Assembly (NCBI GenBank): GCA_934149465.1
Contig: CAKPEZ010000002.1
Span: forward strand, 1 to 64,000
DNA: 64,000 nt
DNA from: an uncultured Bacilli bacterium
GTDB taxonomy: Bacteria; Bacillota_I; Bacilli_A; RF39; UBA660
Reading direction: 5' to 3'
Of this stretch, positions 16,988 through 25,388 are shown piece by piece. Position numbers and translations under genes: made by a program. Below the pieces are notes generated by a model that was not told where the DNA came from, did not search any database, and saw only the letters and a list, made by a program, of their open reading frames with translations. Each line of letters begins with the position of its first letter. The stretch's first letter is position 1.

Positions 16988-17818
16988 ATGAAAATAATTT
17001 TCTTTTTTCTTATGTTTTTTTCTTGTATATTAGAAGGAAATGCTTCTTTTTTAAGAAGTTTTATTGATTATGATTTAAAAGATAAATCTTATAGAGAAGT
17101 AAAAAAAGAAAAGAGTGCTTCTTTTACTTTTGAATTAGATATTCTTGATAATTTAGATAATCCTGATGTTATAGATGAACTATTAGATCTTAGAATAAAA
17201 GAAGAAAACTCTTATCTTTATCTTTTAGATAACTTATATATAGATAAAAAAGATATTCCTTTTAGTAAAGAAGATTATTTTATTTCAATAAATAAGAATT
17301 TCTTAAATAAAAAGAATAATAACTTAAAAGAAGGCTTAGAAATAAAAAAGACTACTCAAGATAAAATAGATATTCCTATATTAAAAGTAAAATATCGCTA
17401 TCAAGAAAAAGAAGAATGGCTTAATAATGGAGAAGTACTAGATAATGAGAGTATTTATGATTTTTTAAGAAGAAATTTAAATCTTGATAATATTAAAGAT
17501 TATTATGGAAAACTATATATATTTGAAACTATTCCATCATCTTATATTTATAATATTAGACTTGATTTTTATGATTATCTATCTAATATAGAACCTATTT
17601 ATAATAAGAATACTAATAGTTATAAAGCTAGTAGTTTAAAACTTATTAATACTTCTTATATCTATATTAAGTATAAAGAAAATCCTTCATTAGTAGTAAA
17701 TTTAGATAATATAGAAGTAAATATTACTAAGAAAGATGATAAACTAATATCGATAGTAACATTTGGAATACTTATGCTTAGTATGATTGGTATCCTTACA
17801 ATAAAAGAAGCACTTTAA
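16988..17818 (+). CDS. Exported single-pass membrane protein of unknown function
   Basis: 276 residues with an N-terminal signal or membrane segment (about 1-16), a charged extracytoplasmic domain rich in Asp, Lys, Tyr and Leu, and a C-terminal membrane helix (about 255-273). No family is recognised. A GTG at 16979 is in frame, but GTGAT sits just before the ATG at 16988 in the position of this genome's usual ribosome binding site. It probably shares a transcript with the metallopeptidase upstream. Confidence 0.55.
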   Translation: MKIIFFFLMFFSCILEGNASFLRSFIDYDLKDKSYREVKKEKSASFTFELDILDNLDNPDVIDELLDLRIKEENSYLYLLDNLYIDKKDIPFSKEDYFISINKNFLNKKNNNLKEGLEIKKTTQDKIDIPILKVKYRYQEKEEWLNNGEVLDNESIYDFLRRNLNLDNIKDYYGKLYIFETIPSSYIYNIRLDFYDYLSNIEPIYNKNTNSYKASSLKLINTSYIYIKYKENPSLVVNLDNIEVNITKKDDKLISIVTFGILMLSMIGILTIKEAL

Positions 17819-17820
17819 TA

Positions 17821-17849
17821 TTGACATTACCCATAAAAAATATTATCAT
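17821..17849 (+). promoter_or_regulatory. Lipoprotein gene promoter
   Basis: TTGACA (17821-17826), a 17 nt spacer and TATCAT (17844-17849), 22 nt before the ATG. Confidence 0.8.
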
Positions 17850-17871
17850 ATAAATAGAAAGAAGGGAACTT

Positions 17872-18360
17872 ATGAACTTAAAAAAACTTTTTAATGGCTT
17901 ATTAATAATACTACTTATGATAACAGTAACAGCGTGTGGTCCTAGTAAAAAGCCTACGGATAAAGAAGAAGATAAACCAAAAACAATAGGGGATACCTTA
18001 GTATTAAAAAACTTTAAAGTAGAATTATTAAACTATTCAATAAGAAATGCTTTTAAAGCTAATGAAAAATATCAACAACTTATATTTATTGAAGTTAATA
18101 TTACTAATACAGCTTCAACAGATCAAAATTTTTCAAGTTCTTTATATACCGCATATAACCCTAATAATATAAAACTAGATAGAATTACTAATAGTAGTTA
18201 TACTACTGCAGTTACTTCTTTAGGTAAAATTCGTAGTGGTGGGACTGCTAATGGTCATATTATTATTCCTTTTGATGGATATGGTAAGTATTATATTGAA
18301 TTTCCTGCTAAAAAAGGAAAAGAACTAGTAGAATTTACTATTTATGAGAATCAAGCTTAA
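17872..18360 (+). CDS. Lipoprotein with DUF4352/telokin-like domain
   Basis: 162 residues. Signal peptide with lipobox VTAC (Cys22), a charged linker, then an immunoglobulin-like beta domain. The segment IFIEVNITNTASTDQNF and the later GGTANGHIIIPF strand match the DUF4352 pattern found in many Gram-positive lipoproteins. Its function is not known; these domains are thought to bind other envelope molecules. It is monocistronic: a strong promoter lies upstream and a terminator overlaps its stop codon. Confidence 0.8.
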   Translation: MNLKKLFNGLLIILLMITVTACGPSKKPTDKEEDKPKTIGDTLVLKNFKVELLNYSIRNAFKANEKYQQLIFIEVNITNTASTDQNFSSSLYTAYNPNNIKLDRITNSSYTTAVTSLGKIRSGGTANGHIIIPFDGYGKYYIEFPAKKGKELVEFTIYENQA

Positions 18361-18380
18361 TAATGAGCTTGATTTTTTAT
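18349..18380 (+). terminator. Terminator of lipoprotein gene
   Basis: AATCAAGCT and AGCTTGATT with an 8 nt loop and a T-run. The stop codon sits at the loop edge. Confidence 0.9.
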
Positions 18381-18406
18381 AAATGTAAAATATATAATAA
18401 AATTAG

Positions 18407-18435
18407 TTGTATTTTAAAAAAAGATATGTTAAAAT
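18407..18435 (+). promoter_or_regulatory. sepF promoter
   Basis: TTGTAT (18407-18412), a 17 nt spacer and TAAAAT (18430-18435), about 45 nt before the sepF ATG. Confidence 0.65.
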
Positions 18436-18478
18436 AATATATGTAAAATAGAAATGGTGTATAAAGGAGCTGGTAAAA

Positions 18479-18865
18479 ATGGCTTTAAATAGATTTAAAA
18501 AGTTATTTACTACTGAAGAAGAAGGCGGTGATACTACGGCTACAGACGAATATTATGATGTTGAAAACGTTACTTTGCCTAGTAATGGGGGAAAGATGAT
18601 TCTATTAGAACCAAGAGCGTACTCAGAAAGTCAACAAATAGCAGATCATTTAAAAAAAAGAAATACAGTTGTTGTTAATATGAAAAGAGTAACTCCTGAT
18701 CAAGCTAAGAGAATAGTAGATTTTCTTAGTGGAACAGTATATGCCATTAGTGGTGATTTACAAAAAATAGGAGCAGGTATTTTTCTTTGTACACCTAAGA
18801 ATATAGATGTTGAGGGAAAAATAACTGAAGAAGATAATCCTAGTAAAAAAGATATAGAGTGGTAG
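18479..18865 (+). CDS. sepF: Cell division protein SepF
   Basis: A 128-residue FtsZ-bundling protein that links the Z-ring to the membrane. The N-terminal amphipathic helix (MALNRFKKLF), an acidic linker, and the conserved core ILLEPRAYSES, HLKKRNTVVVNM, AKRIVDFLSGTVYAI and KIGAGIFLCTP are all present. It forms a likely operon with the DivIVA-like gene 27 nt downstream, as in the ylm-divIVA cluster of other Bacillota, but the intervening ylmG and ylmH genes are missing here. Confidence 0.96.
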   Translation: MALNRFKKLFTTEEEGGDTTATDEYYDVENVTLPSNGGKMILLEPRAYSESQQIADHLKKRNTVVVNMKRVTPDQAKRIVDFLSGTVYAISGDLQKIGAGIFLCTPKNIDVEGKITEEDNPSKKDIEW

Positions 18866-18892
18866 GGGACTTTTATTTAGAGGTGATACTAA

Positions 18893-19321
18893 GTGAAAAC
18901 TTTTAGAATAGTTGAACGTGGCTATGATATTAATGAAGTTAATTCTTTTATTGATTTAGTAATTTCTAGATTAGAGAAAGTTACTACAGAAAATAATCGA
19001 AATATGGCTAAAATAAAAGAATTACAAACTAAAATTGATGAAACTGATGACATGGAATCTAAGCTAAATAAAGCTATTCTAGCAGTTCAAGAAACTTCTG
19101 ATCGAATGAAAGAACTTGCTAGAACAGAAAGCACCATGATTATTGAAGATGCCAAAAGAAATGCGGATGCTATTATTCATGAAGCATTAGTAAATGCAGA
19201 AAAAACTGAATATGAAGCAGAAGTTTTAAAAAAGAATATTAAAGTATATAAAAGTAGAATACGTAATATCTTAACTTCTCAGTTAGAGCTTAGTGAAGAC
19301 CTAGATAAAATTGAATTATAA
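18893..19321 (+). CDS. DivIVA-like coiled-coil protein
   Basis: 142 residues. It starts with GTG behind AGAGGTGAT and opens with a DivIVA-type lipid-binding region (FRIVERGYDINEVNSFIDLV), followed by coiled coil. DivIVA marks curved membrane at poles and septa and positions division or wall-synthesis proteins. It is shorter than Bacillus DivIVA (164 aa) and lacks its typical second motif, so it could be the orthologue or a GpsB/SepIVA-like relative. Co-transcription with sepF supports a division role. Confidence 0.8.
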   Translation: MKTFRIVERGYDINEVNSFIDLVISRLEKVTTENNRNMAKIKELQTKIDETDDMESKLNKAILAVQETSDRMKELARTESTMIIEDAKRNADAIIHEALVNAEKTEYEAEVLKKNIKVYKSRIRNILTSQLELSEDLDKIEL

Positions 19322-19354
19322 AAGAAGAGCAAAAAAATTATTGTTCTTCTTTTT
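19319..19354. terminator. Bidirectional terminator between the divIVA-like gene and the LCP gene
   Basis: AAAAGAAGAGCAA and TTGTTCTTCTTTT form a long stem flanked by A- and T-runs. It overlaps the 3' end of the minus-strand LCP gene. Confidence 0.75.
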
Positions 19355-21395
19355 TAGTGCTATAAGTTATTTTTATAGAAGCAATATCTTTAAGAGGAGT
19401 ATTAGGAATTTTGCTTTGAGAAATAATTTCTTCTTTATCTCCAAATTCTTTAATAATTTCCGGAGTCATAATATTAATATTATAATTTTTTAAATCAGAA
19501 TACCAGTTATTGAATTGATCAAGATTCCAACCAATGAAATTAGGTAAAAGGCATTCATTAATTTTAAGATTTTCTTCTAAAGTACAATCTATTTTCTTAT
19601 TTTTTATAATATTCTTAGCTAAAGTAATAGTAAGTTCTTTAGAAGTAATATTTTTAATTAAATAAGCATATGGATAACTTTGTTTAATTACTTCATTTTC
19701 TTTATATTCATTAGTTTCTATATATTTATAGATAATCTTAAAATTCTTTTTATTAGACCAAGAATCTACTTCTTCTTTGGATTTTCCAATAAAATTAGGA
19801 AGAGTATCAATAATATTTTTATTATGATATTCTCCTTTACCAATAATTTCTTCTTGATAAGGATCTTTTACTGAATAAGTAAAATCTTTTATAAGAACAT
19901 GCTTAATAATATTTAGATTTACCTTAATAGAATTAACTACTTCTTTAAGACTATCTTCATAATATATATAATTATATAAAGCTTTCTTAAAAGAATCATC
20001 ATATATATATTTATCATATCCACTTAAGAATAACTTATCAATAGTAAATAAATCTTTAATATCTTCATTATTAAGAGTAATACTTTTAAAAATATTATAG
20101 AAAGATAATATTTGCGAAGTAGAAACATTAGTACTAATATTTTTCTTTAAAGTATCAATAAACTTATAGACAGTATTTATATTATTAATAGATTTTACTT
20201 TATCTAAAAGACTATAAATAATTAATTGTTGATTTTCACTTCTTACTAAGTCATTTAATTTATTACCAGTATATTCTTCTCCGCAATAACTTTTCATATA
20301 ACTAGTTTCTTTTCTATGTCTTGCTAAAGCAAGAGTTTGTTCTCCGTTTAAAGTTTGATATCCTTTTTTTACAAAGATAGTATTTTTACCCCAAAGTCTT
20401 TTACTATTTTGTTCACAGAAACTAAAAGGAACATCAATATCTATTCCTCCAAGTAAATTAACTAACTTGACAAGCCCTTGAAAATTTACTTTAGCGTAGT
20501 AATCTATCTTAATATCCATAAATTCTTCTATTGTTTTAATTAAGCATTTTTCTCCATACCAAGAAGCATGAGTAATTTTATTTTCTTTTTTATTTTTAAA
20601 GCAAGTTATTGGTACATAAGTATCTCTTGGTATAGTAAGCATAGTAATATTATAGTCTTTTAGATTAACACTTATTAAAGTAAGAGAATCTCCATTAAAA
20701 GAATTTACTTCATTAATATCTTCTTTAATAGAGTCTATTCCCATAATAAGAATAGTAAAATAAGTTTTATCTGTTTTAATATTATTATCTTTTTCTATAA
20801 AAGATTTTTTCTTAGTATATATTATTTCGATCTTATTAGAAATATCTTCAAAGTTATCACTAGTACTTAAAGTATCAAGATAATTACTAGGAAAAAATCC
20901 AGCATCTATCTTCTTATCAAGAATATCCATAATAATACTAGTATAATCTTCATAATAAGATAATTTATTATTACTAAGATTTTTCTCTTTAATTATTTCT
21001 TTAGCTATAAGATATCCCTCATAACTAGTTTTATCTTTTAATAATCCCAAAGTCATATCCTTAAGATCTTTCTTATTATCTTTTAATTTAAGTAAAATAC
21101 TAGTATAAGTATTTTTATGATTATTAGTAATATTATTTAATTTATGAGTGCTATAGATAATAAGAAGATTTATTATAGTAAATGAGATTATTAATACTAA
21201 TAAGAATTTCTTATTTTTCTTTCTTTTATTTAGGATATATCTTAATACTAAGAATAATATATTAAAAAAGATAATACTTATAATAAAAATAATATTTGAG
21301 CTATTATCTATCTTTAAAATACTCATAATTAAACGGATAGAACTTAATAAATATACTATATAAATAATAATAAATAAAATATTTCTTTTCTTCAT
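19338..21395 (-). CDS. LytR-CpsA-Psr (LCP) family protein with C-terminal PASTA repeats
   Basis: 685 residues on the minus strand. Three N-terminal membrane helices (about 5-27, 33-52, 63-82) precede an extracytoplasmic segment (about 100-205) resembling a small binding domain. The LCP catalytic domain (about 210-420) has FTILIMGIDS, TMLTIPRDTYV, VNLLGGIDIDVP and TLALARHRKE. LCP enzymes transfer teichoic acids or other glycopolymers from lipid carriers to peptidoglycan. Two PASTA-like modules follow (about 545-605 and 615-680, each beginning LPNFIG), an uncommon addition that may anchor it to peptidoglycan. AGAGGGA precedes the ATG. Confidence 0.85.
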   Translation of the reverse strand: MKKRNILFIIIYIVYLLSSIRLIMSILKIDNSSNIIFIISIIFFNILFLVLRYILNKRKKNKKFLLVLIISFTIINLLIIYSTHKLNNITNNHKNTYTSILLKLKDNKKDLKDMTLGLLKDKTSYEGYLIAKEIIKEKNLSNNKLSYYEDYTSIIMDILDKKIDAGFFPSNYLDTLSTSDNFEDISNKIEIIYTKKKSFIEKDNNIKTDKTYFTILIMGIDSIKEDINEVNSFNGDSLTLISVNLKDYNITMLTIPRDTYVPITCFKNKKENKITHASWYGEKCLIKTIEEFMDIKIDYYAKVNFQGLVKLVNLLGGIDIDVPFSFCEQNSKRLWGKNTIFVKKGYQTLNGEQTLALARHRKETSYMKSYCGEEYTGNKLNDLVRSENQQLIIYSLLDKVKSINNINTVYKFIDTLKKNISTNVSTSQILSFYNIFKSITLNNEDIKDLFTIDKLFLSGYDKYIYDDSFKKALYNYIYYEDSLKEVVNSIKVNLNIIKHVLIKDFTYSVKDPYQEEIIGKGEYHNKNIIDTLPNFIGKSKEEVDSWSNKKNFKIIYKYIETNEYKENEVIKQSYPYAYLIKNITSKELTITLAKNIIKNKKIDCTLEENLKINECLLPNFIGWNLDQFNNWYSDLKNYNINIMTPEIIKEFGDKEEIISQSKIPNTPLKDIASIKITYSTKKEEQ

Positions 21396-21545
21396 AAGTT
21401 AATCCCTCTTATTAAAAGTATAATTCTAAAGAAGACAAATCAAAGTCTATTTATGTCGAATACAATAAAAAGCTCTTGATTAATTAGAAGTAATTTGTTA
21501 AAATTAAAGAGAAGTAAGATAAGAAGGATGTAGGGTGATATTTCT

Positions 21546-21605
21546 ATGAATAATGCACTAAATAATAAGTTAACTCCTTGTGAAATGGGGGGGGGGTATT
21601 ACTAA
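21546..21605 (+). CDS. Leader peptide with in-frame poly-G tract (copy 1)
   Basis: A 19-codon ORF, MNNALNNKLTPCEMGGGYY, behind an AGGGTGAT ribosome binding site. The 10-G tract encodes the end of Met and three Gly codons. In the present frame it stops at 21605, about 33 nt before the terminator hairpin. With one extra G the frame would stay open to 21655, inside the hairpin. The counterpart in copy 2 has 18 codons and an equivalent frame; copy 3 has lost the start. Translation is inferred, not shown. Confidence 0.55.
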   Translation: MNNALNNKLTPCEMGGGYY

Positions 21606-21637
21606 GTAATTCTTCTTACTACGTAAATAATACAATT

Positions 21638-21698
21638 AAAAATCTATACAAATAAAACGTTAGAGTAATCTAATACGTTTTTCTGTATAGATTTTTTT
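21638..21698 (+). terminator. Attenuator hairpin before the variable surface protein (copy 1)
   Basis: AATCTATACA and TGTATAGATT enclose an inner stem (AAAACGT with ACGTTTT and AGA with TCT), followed by seven Ts. It sits only 26 nt upstream of the ATG at 21724, so it must be bypassed for expression. Confidence 0.85.
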
Positions 21699-21723
21699 GT
21701 ATTTAGAAAGGGAAAGAAGAAAG

Positions 21724-23232
21724 ATGAAAATATTAACAAAGAAAATCAAAATAAAAGATATCTATTTAATTTTAACTATTGTCTTAGGACTTGTAACTAT
21801 TTCTTTATATAGTACTTATGCTTTATTTACAAGTGAGGAAATTACTACTAATACGGCGGTAAATATGAGTGTTGGCTTTTCTTATGGATATACTACTAAT
21901 GAAGTAGAATTTATTACTCTAAATGCAAAAGAAAGTAAGGAGATAAGCGTAAGTATTTCTAATACTTCTTCTAGTAGTATTAATTATAATTTATATTATG
22001 AATTAGTATCAGGAGATGAAGCTTCTTTAGAAGCAGGATATACATCTAATACAGAAAATCCTACTAGTGGAGTACTAGATGCTTCTTCAAGTAAAACAGT
22101 AATGCTTGGTTTTATTAATAATAGTGATTCAGATATTATAGTAAAAGTAGGATTTACTCCTGATAGTATAGTAAGTCCTAGAAAAGAATTAAAGAACGAA
22201 GTTACAGTAATTACTACTACTTTTGCTAGTATTTTATCTGATAAATATAATAGTAATAAAAGTACTACTCCAGTAGTAAATAATAATGTTAATTATTACT
22301 ATGCTCCAAGTGAATCTTTAATGCAAGATAAAGCAGGTAATATTAGATATTATGGAGCAAATCCCCATAACTATATTTACTTTAACTGTGATGATTATTC
22401 TAACCAAACAGCGGATGCTTGTGAAGTATGGCGTATTATTGGAGTATTTGATGGTAAGATCAAACTAATTCGTAATAGTGTAATAGGTTCATATTCTTGG
22501 GATACAACAGCAAGGACGGTAAACTCTGGAAATGGATATAATCAGTGGGGAGAAAACGGTGATTATAAAGGAGCTGACTTAATGAAGCTTTTAAATCCAG
22601 GATATTCTGATAATACTGATTTAAATAGTAGTGGAACATCGATAACAGTAAATAATAGTTTATATTACAATGCAGGATCAGGGACTTGTTATAATGGAGA
22701 GAGTAACAAAACGACAAGCTGTGATTTTACTAAGACAGGATTAAAAAACGATCAAACAAGAAATTTAATTTCTAAGACATTATATTATCTAGGAGGATAT
22801 AATAGTACTTCGGTATTTTCGGATCAAATGTATGAATACGAAAGAGGAACAAACCTAGGAACGAGTCCTTATGCATCTTCTACTTGGGAAGGATATATTG
22901 CCCTTCCTTATGCAAGTGATTATGGATATGCCGCCGACTTTAATAGTTGTACATTGAAATTAGGCAGTTATAATAATACTTCTTGTACAAGCACCAACTG
23001 GATGAAATCAATTTTAGGTACTAGTAGTAATGGTTGGTTATTACCGCCTTCTTCTGACAGTTCTAGTGGCGCGTGGTATGTGGTTTCCTCTGGGATGGTG
23101 TACGGCAACTACCTCGGCAGCGTGTATTATGCTGCTGGCGCTGCCCCGGTCCTTTATCTAGATTCTAATATAATGATCGATAATAAAACAACTGGTAGTA
23201 GCACTGATCCATATAAACTCATTGTAAAATAA
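21724..23232 (+). CDS. Surface protein with DGR-type variable C-terminus
   Basis: 502 residues from the ATG at 21724 (in-frame TTG at 21697 lies in the terminator T-run). An N-terminal membrane/signal segment is followed by TYALFTSEEITTNTAV, similar to the start of TasA/camelysin-type proteins. A beta-rich region extends to about 150. A large globular domain (about 180-500) follows, rich in Tyr, Asn, Ser and Gly with paired cysteines. It ends in WLLPPSSD, a variable stretch, then APVLYLDSN. The codons for about residues 440-478 are strongly GC-rich and A-poor, unlike the rest of the gene, as expected for a variable region rewritten by a diversity-generating retroelement. The likely role is surface ligand binding with a hypervariable site. 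It sits behind leader copy 1. Confidence 0.75.
   Translation: MKILTKKIKIKDIYLILTIVLGLVTISLYSTYALFTSEEITTNTAVNMSVGFSYGYTTNEVEFITLNAKESKEISVSISNTSSSSINYNLYYELVSGDEASLEAGYTSNTENPTSGVLDASSSKTVMLGFINNSDSDIIVKVGFTPDSIVSPRKELKNEVTVITTTFASILSDKYNSNKSTTPVVNNNVNYYYAPSESLMQDKAGNIRYYGANPHNYIYFNCDDYSNQTADACEVWRIIGVFDGKIKLIRNSVIGSYSWDTTARTVNSGNGYNQWGENGDYKGADLMKLLNPGYSDNTDLNSSGTSITVNNSLYYNAGSGTCYNGESNKTTSCDFTKTGLKNDQTRNLISKTLYYLGGYNSTSVFSDQMYEYERGTNLGTSPYASSTWEGYIALPYASDYGYAADFNSCTLKLGSYNNTSCTSTNWMKSILGTSSNGWLLPPSSDSSSGAWYVVSSGMVYGNYLGSVYYAAGAAPVLYLDSNIMIDNKTTGSSTDPYKLIVK
23045..23160 (+). other. Candidate DGR variable region 1
   Basis: Codons run GGC GCG TGG TAT GTG GTT and so on to CCG GTC CTT. In the 85 bases from 23069 to 23153 I count about 62% G+C and about 11% A, in a genome with far more A. 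Constant-looking residues (W, S-G-x-V, P-V-L-Y-L) alternate with unlike residues, as when A positions of a template are randomised. Confidence 0.72.
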
Positions 23233-23264
23233 TATATCTTTACATGTCTATAATATTTAAAAAT

Positions 23265-23295
23265 AACTTAGGGATAGCAATTACCTAAGTTTTTT
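23265..23295 (+). terminator. Terminator after variable surface protein 1
   Basis: AACTTAGG and CCTAAGTT with an 11 nt loop and a T-run. Confidence 0.85.
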
Positions 23296-23329
23296 GATAT
23301 AATTAAATTATAATCGAGGAGGTATCGTC

Positions 23330-25378
23330 ATGTATAAAAAGATGTTATTTTTTATTGTGATTATTCTATTAATTGGGATACCTGTCTATGCTTTAGAAGA
23401 AAACAATTATAAACTTGGATACTTAACAGGAGATTCTGTTAGAGTTAGAAGTAGTACTGAAATATTAGATGATAATATCTTAGGAGAATTATATGTAGGT
23501 AATATGGTTAAAGTAATTGATACTAATGCTGGTAGTACAACTAGTTGTAATAATTGGTATAAAATTTTATATAATGAACAAGAAGCTTATATATGCGGAA
23601 GATACGTTAGAATAAAAAATACAGAAGCACCTACAACTACATTAGACTTATCTTTGTTTCCTAGTAGTTATCATGAAAGTTTAACTAAACTTCATGAAAA
23701 ATATCCAACATGGGCTCTTTTACCACTTGAAACAAATCTTAAATGGGATGATGTAATAAAAGAAGAAAGTAATATAGGAGATAGCTTAATATATTATACT
23801 TATAATGAAGGATATCGTTCTTTTGAAAGCCCTTCTTATAATTATCTACTTGATAAGTTTTATTATGATCCAACAGAAGGAAAAAACTGGTATTATGCTA
23901 GTAAAAAAACAGTAGCGTATTATATGGATCCACGTAATTTCCTAGATGAAAAGCATGTATTTATGTTTGAAGATTTATCTTATAATCCTAATTTTCAAAA
24001 CGCTAATACTGTTAATAATGTTTTAGGTAATACTTTTATGCCAGGATTATATAATGGATTTCCTGATATTTTAAATGAAGCTCCTACATATGCTGATGCC
24101 TTTATTAAAGCAAGTACTTTATATGATATAAGTCCAATTCACTTAGCTTCTAGAGTAAGACAAGAAATGGGAATAAATGGATCTGGATCTTCTTCTGGAG
24201 CAGAATTTACTTATAAAGATAAAACATATTCTGGGTTATATAATTTTTATAATATTGGAGCATATGGTTATAAACCTACATATGTAGCAGGACTTATCTG
24301 GGCTAATGGGGGAGAAAATGGTACTTTAAAAAGTTATAATAGACCTTGGACTAATCCATATCTTTCAATAATAGGTGGGGCTGAGTATATAGCATCTAGA
24401 TTTATAAATAAAGGGCAAAATACTTTATACTTAGAAAGATTTAATGTAAAACCAATAAGGGATGCTGATCGTTATACTAATCAGTACATGACTAATATAT
24501 CTGCTCATGTATCAGAAGCATCTACTGTTTATACTTCTTATAGAGATTTAGGCTTATTAGATGAATCTTTTGTATTCTTAATTCCTATTTATAAAGATAT
24601 GCCTAGTGAAAACGCTTCTCTTCCAAATAAAGGAAATCCTAATAACTATTTAAAAAATATTAAAATAAATGATCAAGAATTAGAAAACTTTTCTAATGAT
24701 AGAACTGAATATGATTTCGTAGTACCAGAAGGAGTAAATGAAGTAAATGTAACAGGTGATTTAATAAATTCAAAAGCTTCTTTATGGGGAAATGGTAAAA
24801 TTACTTTTACCGAAAAGAAAACAACTATTCGTTTAACAGTATATGCTGAAAATGGAGATTATCGTTTCTTTATTATCAACTTTATTAAAGAAGATATAGA
24901 TGTACCAGTAGATCCTGGAAAAGAAGAAGAGCCTGAAATAATATATAAATCTATTAATGAAATATTAGGTAATAGTAGCGTTAAATATAATGAAGAATAT
25001 ATAAGTGGAATTGGTATAGGAACAATGCCTAGTGGTATTGAAAATAACATTAAAAAAGTAGAAGAGAAAGCATTAGTAGTATTTACTGATAAAGATGGAA
25101 ATGTCTTTAATGAAAGAGCACTTAGAACAGGTGATAAAATAAAGATAGTAAGTGGTAAAGAAGAAAAGACTTTTGAATTTATAATATATGGAGATGTTAA
25201 TGGAGATGGGGAAATAACAATATTAGATTTACTCAAAGTTCAAAAACATTTACTAGGATCAATTAACTTAGAAGGAGTTTATCTAAAAGCAAGTGATGTT
25301 AATAAAGATAATGAAATAACAATATTAGATTTACTTAAAGTTCAAAAGCACTTACTTGGTTCAATAGTAATTGAATAG
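23330..25378 (+). CDS. Secreted glucosaminidase with SH3b, cadherin-like and dockerin domains
   Basis: 682 residues: signal peptide (about 1-21); SH3b domain (about 28-100, DSVRVRSSTE); an N-acetylglucosaminidase-type domain (about 115-415) of the LytG/GH73 kind with YADAFIKASTLYDISPIHLASRVRQE, whose Glu is the likely acid, and the FYNIGAYG motif; a cadherin-like beta sandwich (about 440-525); a short beta domain; and a C-terminal dockerin with two near-identical calcium loops (GDVNGDGEITILDLLKVQ and SDVNKDNEITILDLLKVQ). It should hydrolyse peptidoglycan glycan strands. The dockerin predicts attachment to a cohesin, and the next gene, which starts 10 nt later, encodes a membrane-anchored cohesin-like domain. 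An AGGAGGT-type ribosome binding site precedes the ATG. Confidence 0.88.
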   Translation: MYKKMLFFIVIILLIGIPVYALEENNYKLGYLTGDSVRVRSSTEILDDNILGELYVGNMVKVIDTNAGSTTSCNNWYKILYNEQEAYICGRYVRIKNTEAPTTTLDLSLFPSSYHESLTKLHEKYPTWALLPLETNLKWDDVIKEESNIGDSLIYYTYNEGYRSFESPSYNYLLDKFYYDPTEGKNWYYASKKTVAYYMDPRNFLDEKHVFMFEDLSYNPNFQNANTVNNVLGNTFMPGLYNGFPDILNEAPTYADAFIKASTLYDISPIHLASRVRQEMGINGSGSSSGAEFTYKDKTYSGLYNFYNIGAYGYKPTYVAGLIWANGGENGTLKSYNRPWTNPYLSIIGGAEYIASRFINKGQNTLYLERFNVKPIRDADRYTNQYMTNISAHVSEASTVYTSYRDLGLLDESFVFLIPIYKDMPSENASLPNKGNPNNYLKNIKINDQELENFSNDRTEYDFVVPEGVNEVNVTGDLINSKASLWGNGKITFTEKKTTIRLTVYAENGDYRFFIINFIKEDIDVPVDPGKEEEPEIIYKSINEILGNSSVKYNEEYISGIGIGTMPSGIENNIKKVEEKALVVFTDKDGNVFNERALRTGDKIKIVSGKEEKTFEFIIYGDVNGDGEITILDLLKVQKHLLGSINLEGVYLKASDVNKDNEITILDLLKVQKHLLGSIVIE

Positions 25379-25388
25379 GAGGAATTAT

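Larger units (their letters stand above)
21476..21712 (+). repeat. Leader repeat, copy 1: promoter, poly-G leader ORF and attenuator
   Basis: First of three near-identical leaders (others at 28645 and 48462), each placed directly before a surface-protein gene. Contents in order: TTGATT, 17 nt, extended -10 TGTTAAAAT (21476-21504); TAAGAAG (21520-21526); a leader ORF; a tract of 10 G (21587-21596); CTTCTTA (21612-21618), complementary to the earlier TAAGAAG; a terminator hairpin; and the downstream ribosome binding site. Conservation across copies is higher than in the proteins they precede, so the leader itself is under selection or recently copied. Confidence 0.85.

Noticed and set aside
21587..21596. 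Poly-G run as a sequencing or assembly artefact
   Set aside because: It recurs at the same place in three unlinked copies with different lengths, inside otherwise conserved sequence. A length error of one base remains possible and would matter for the frame model.
21476..21698. T-box or known riboswitch in the repeated leaders
   Set aside because: No T-box sequence (TGG-type) or specifier structure is visible, and the short ORF with G tract is not part of any riboswitch class I know.
24859..25236. Minus-strand ORF of 125 codons
   Set aside because: It is antisense to the dockerin part of the glucosaminidase gene and arises from codon bias there.
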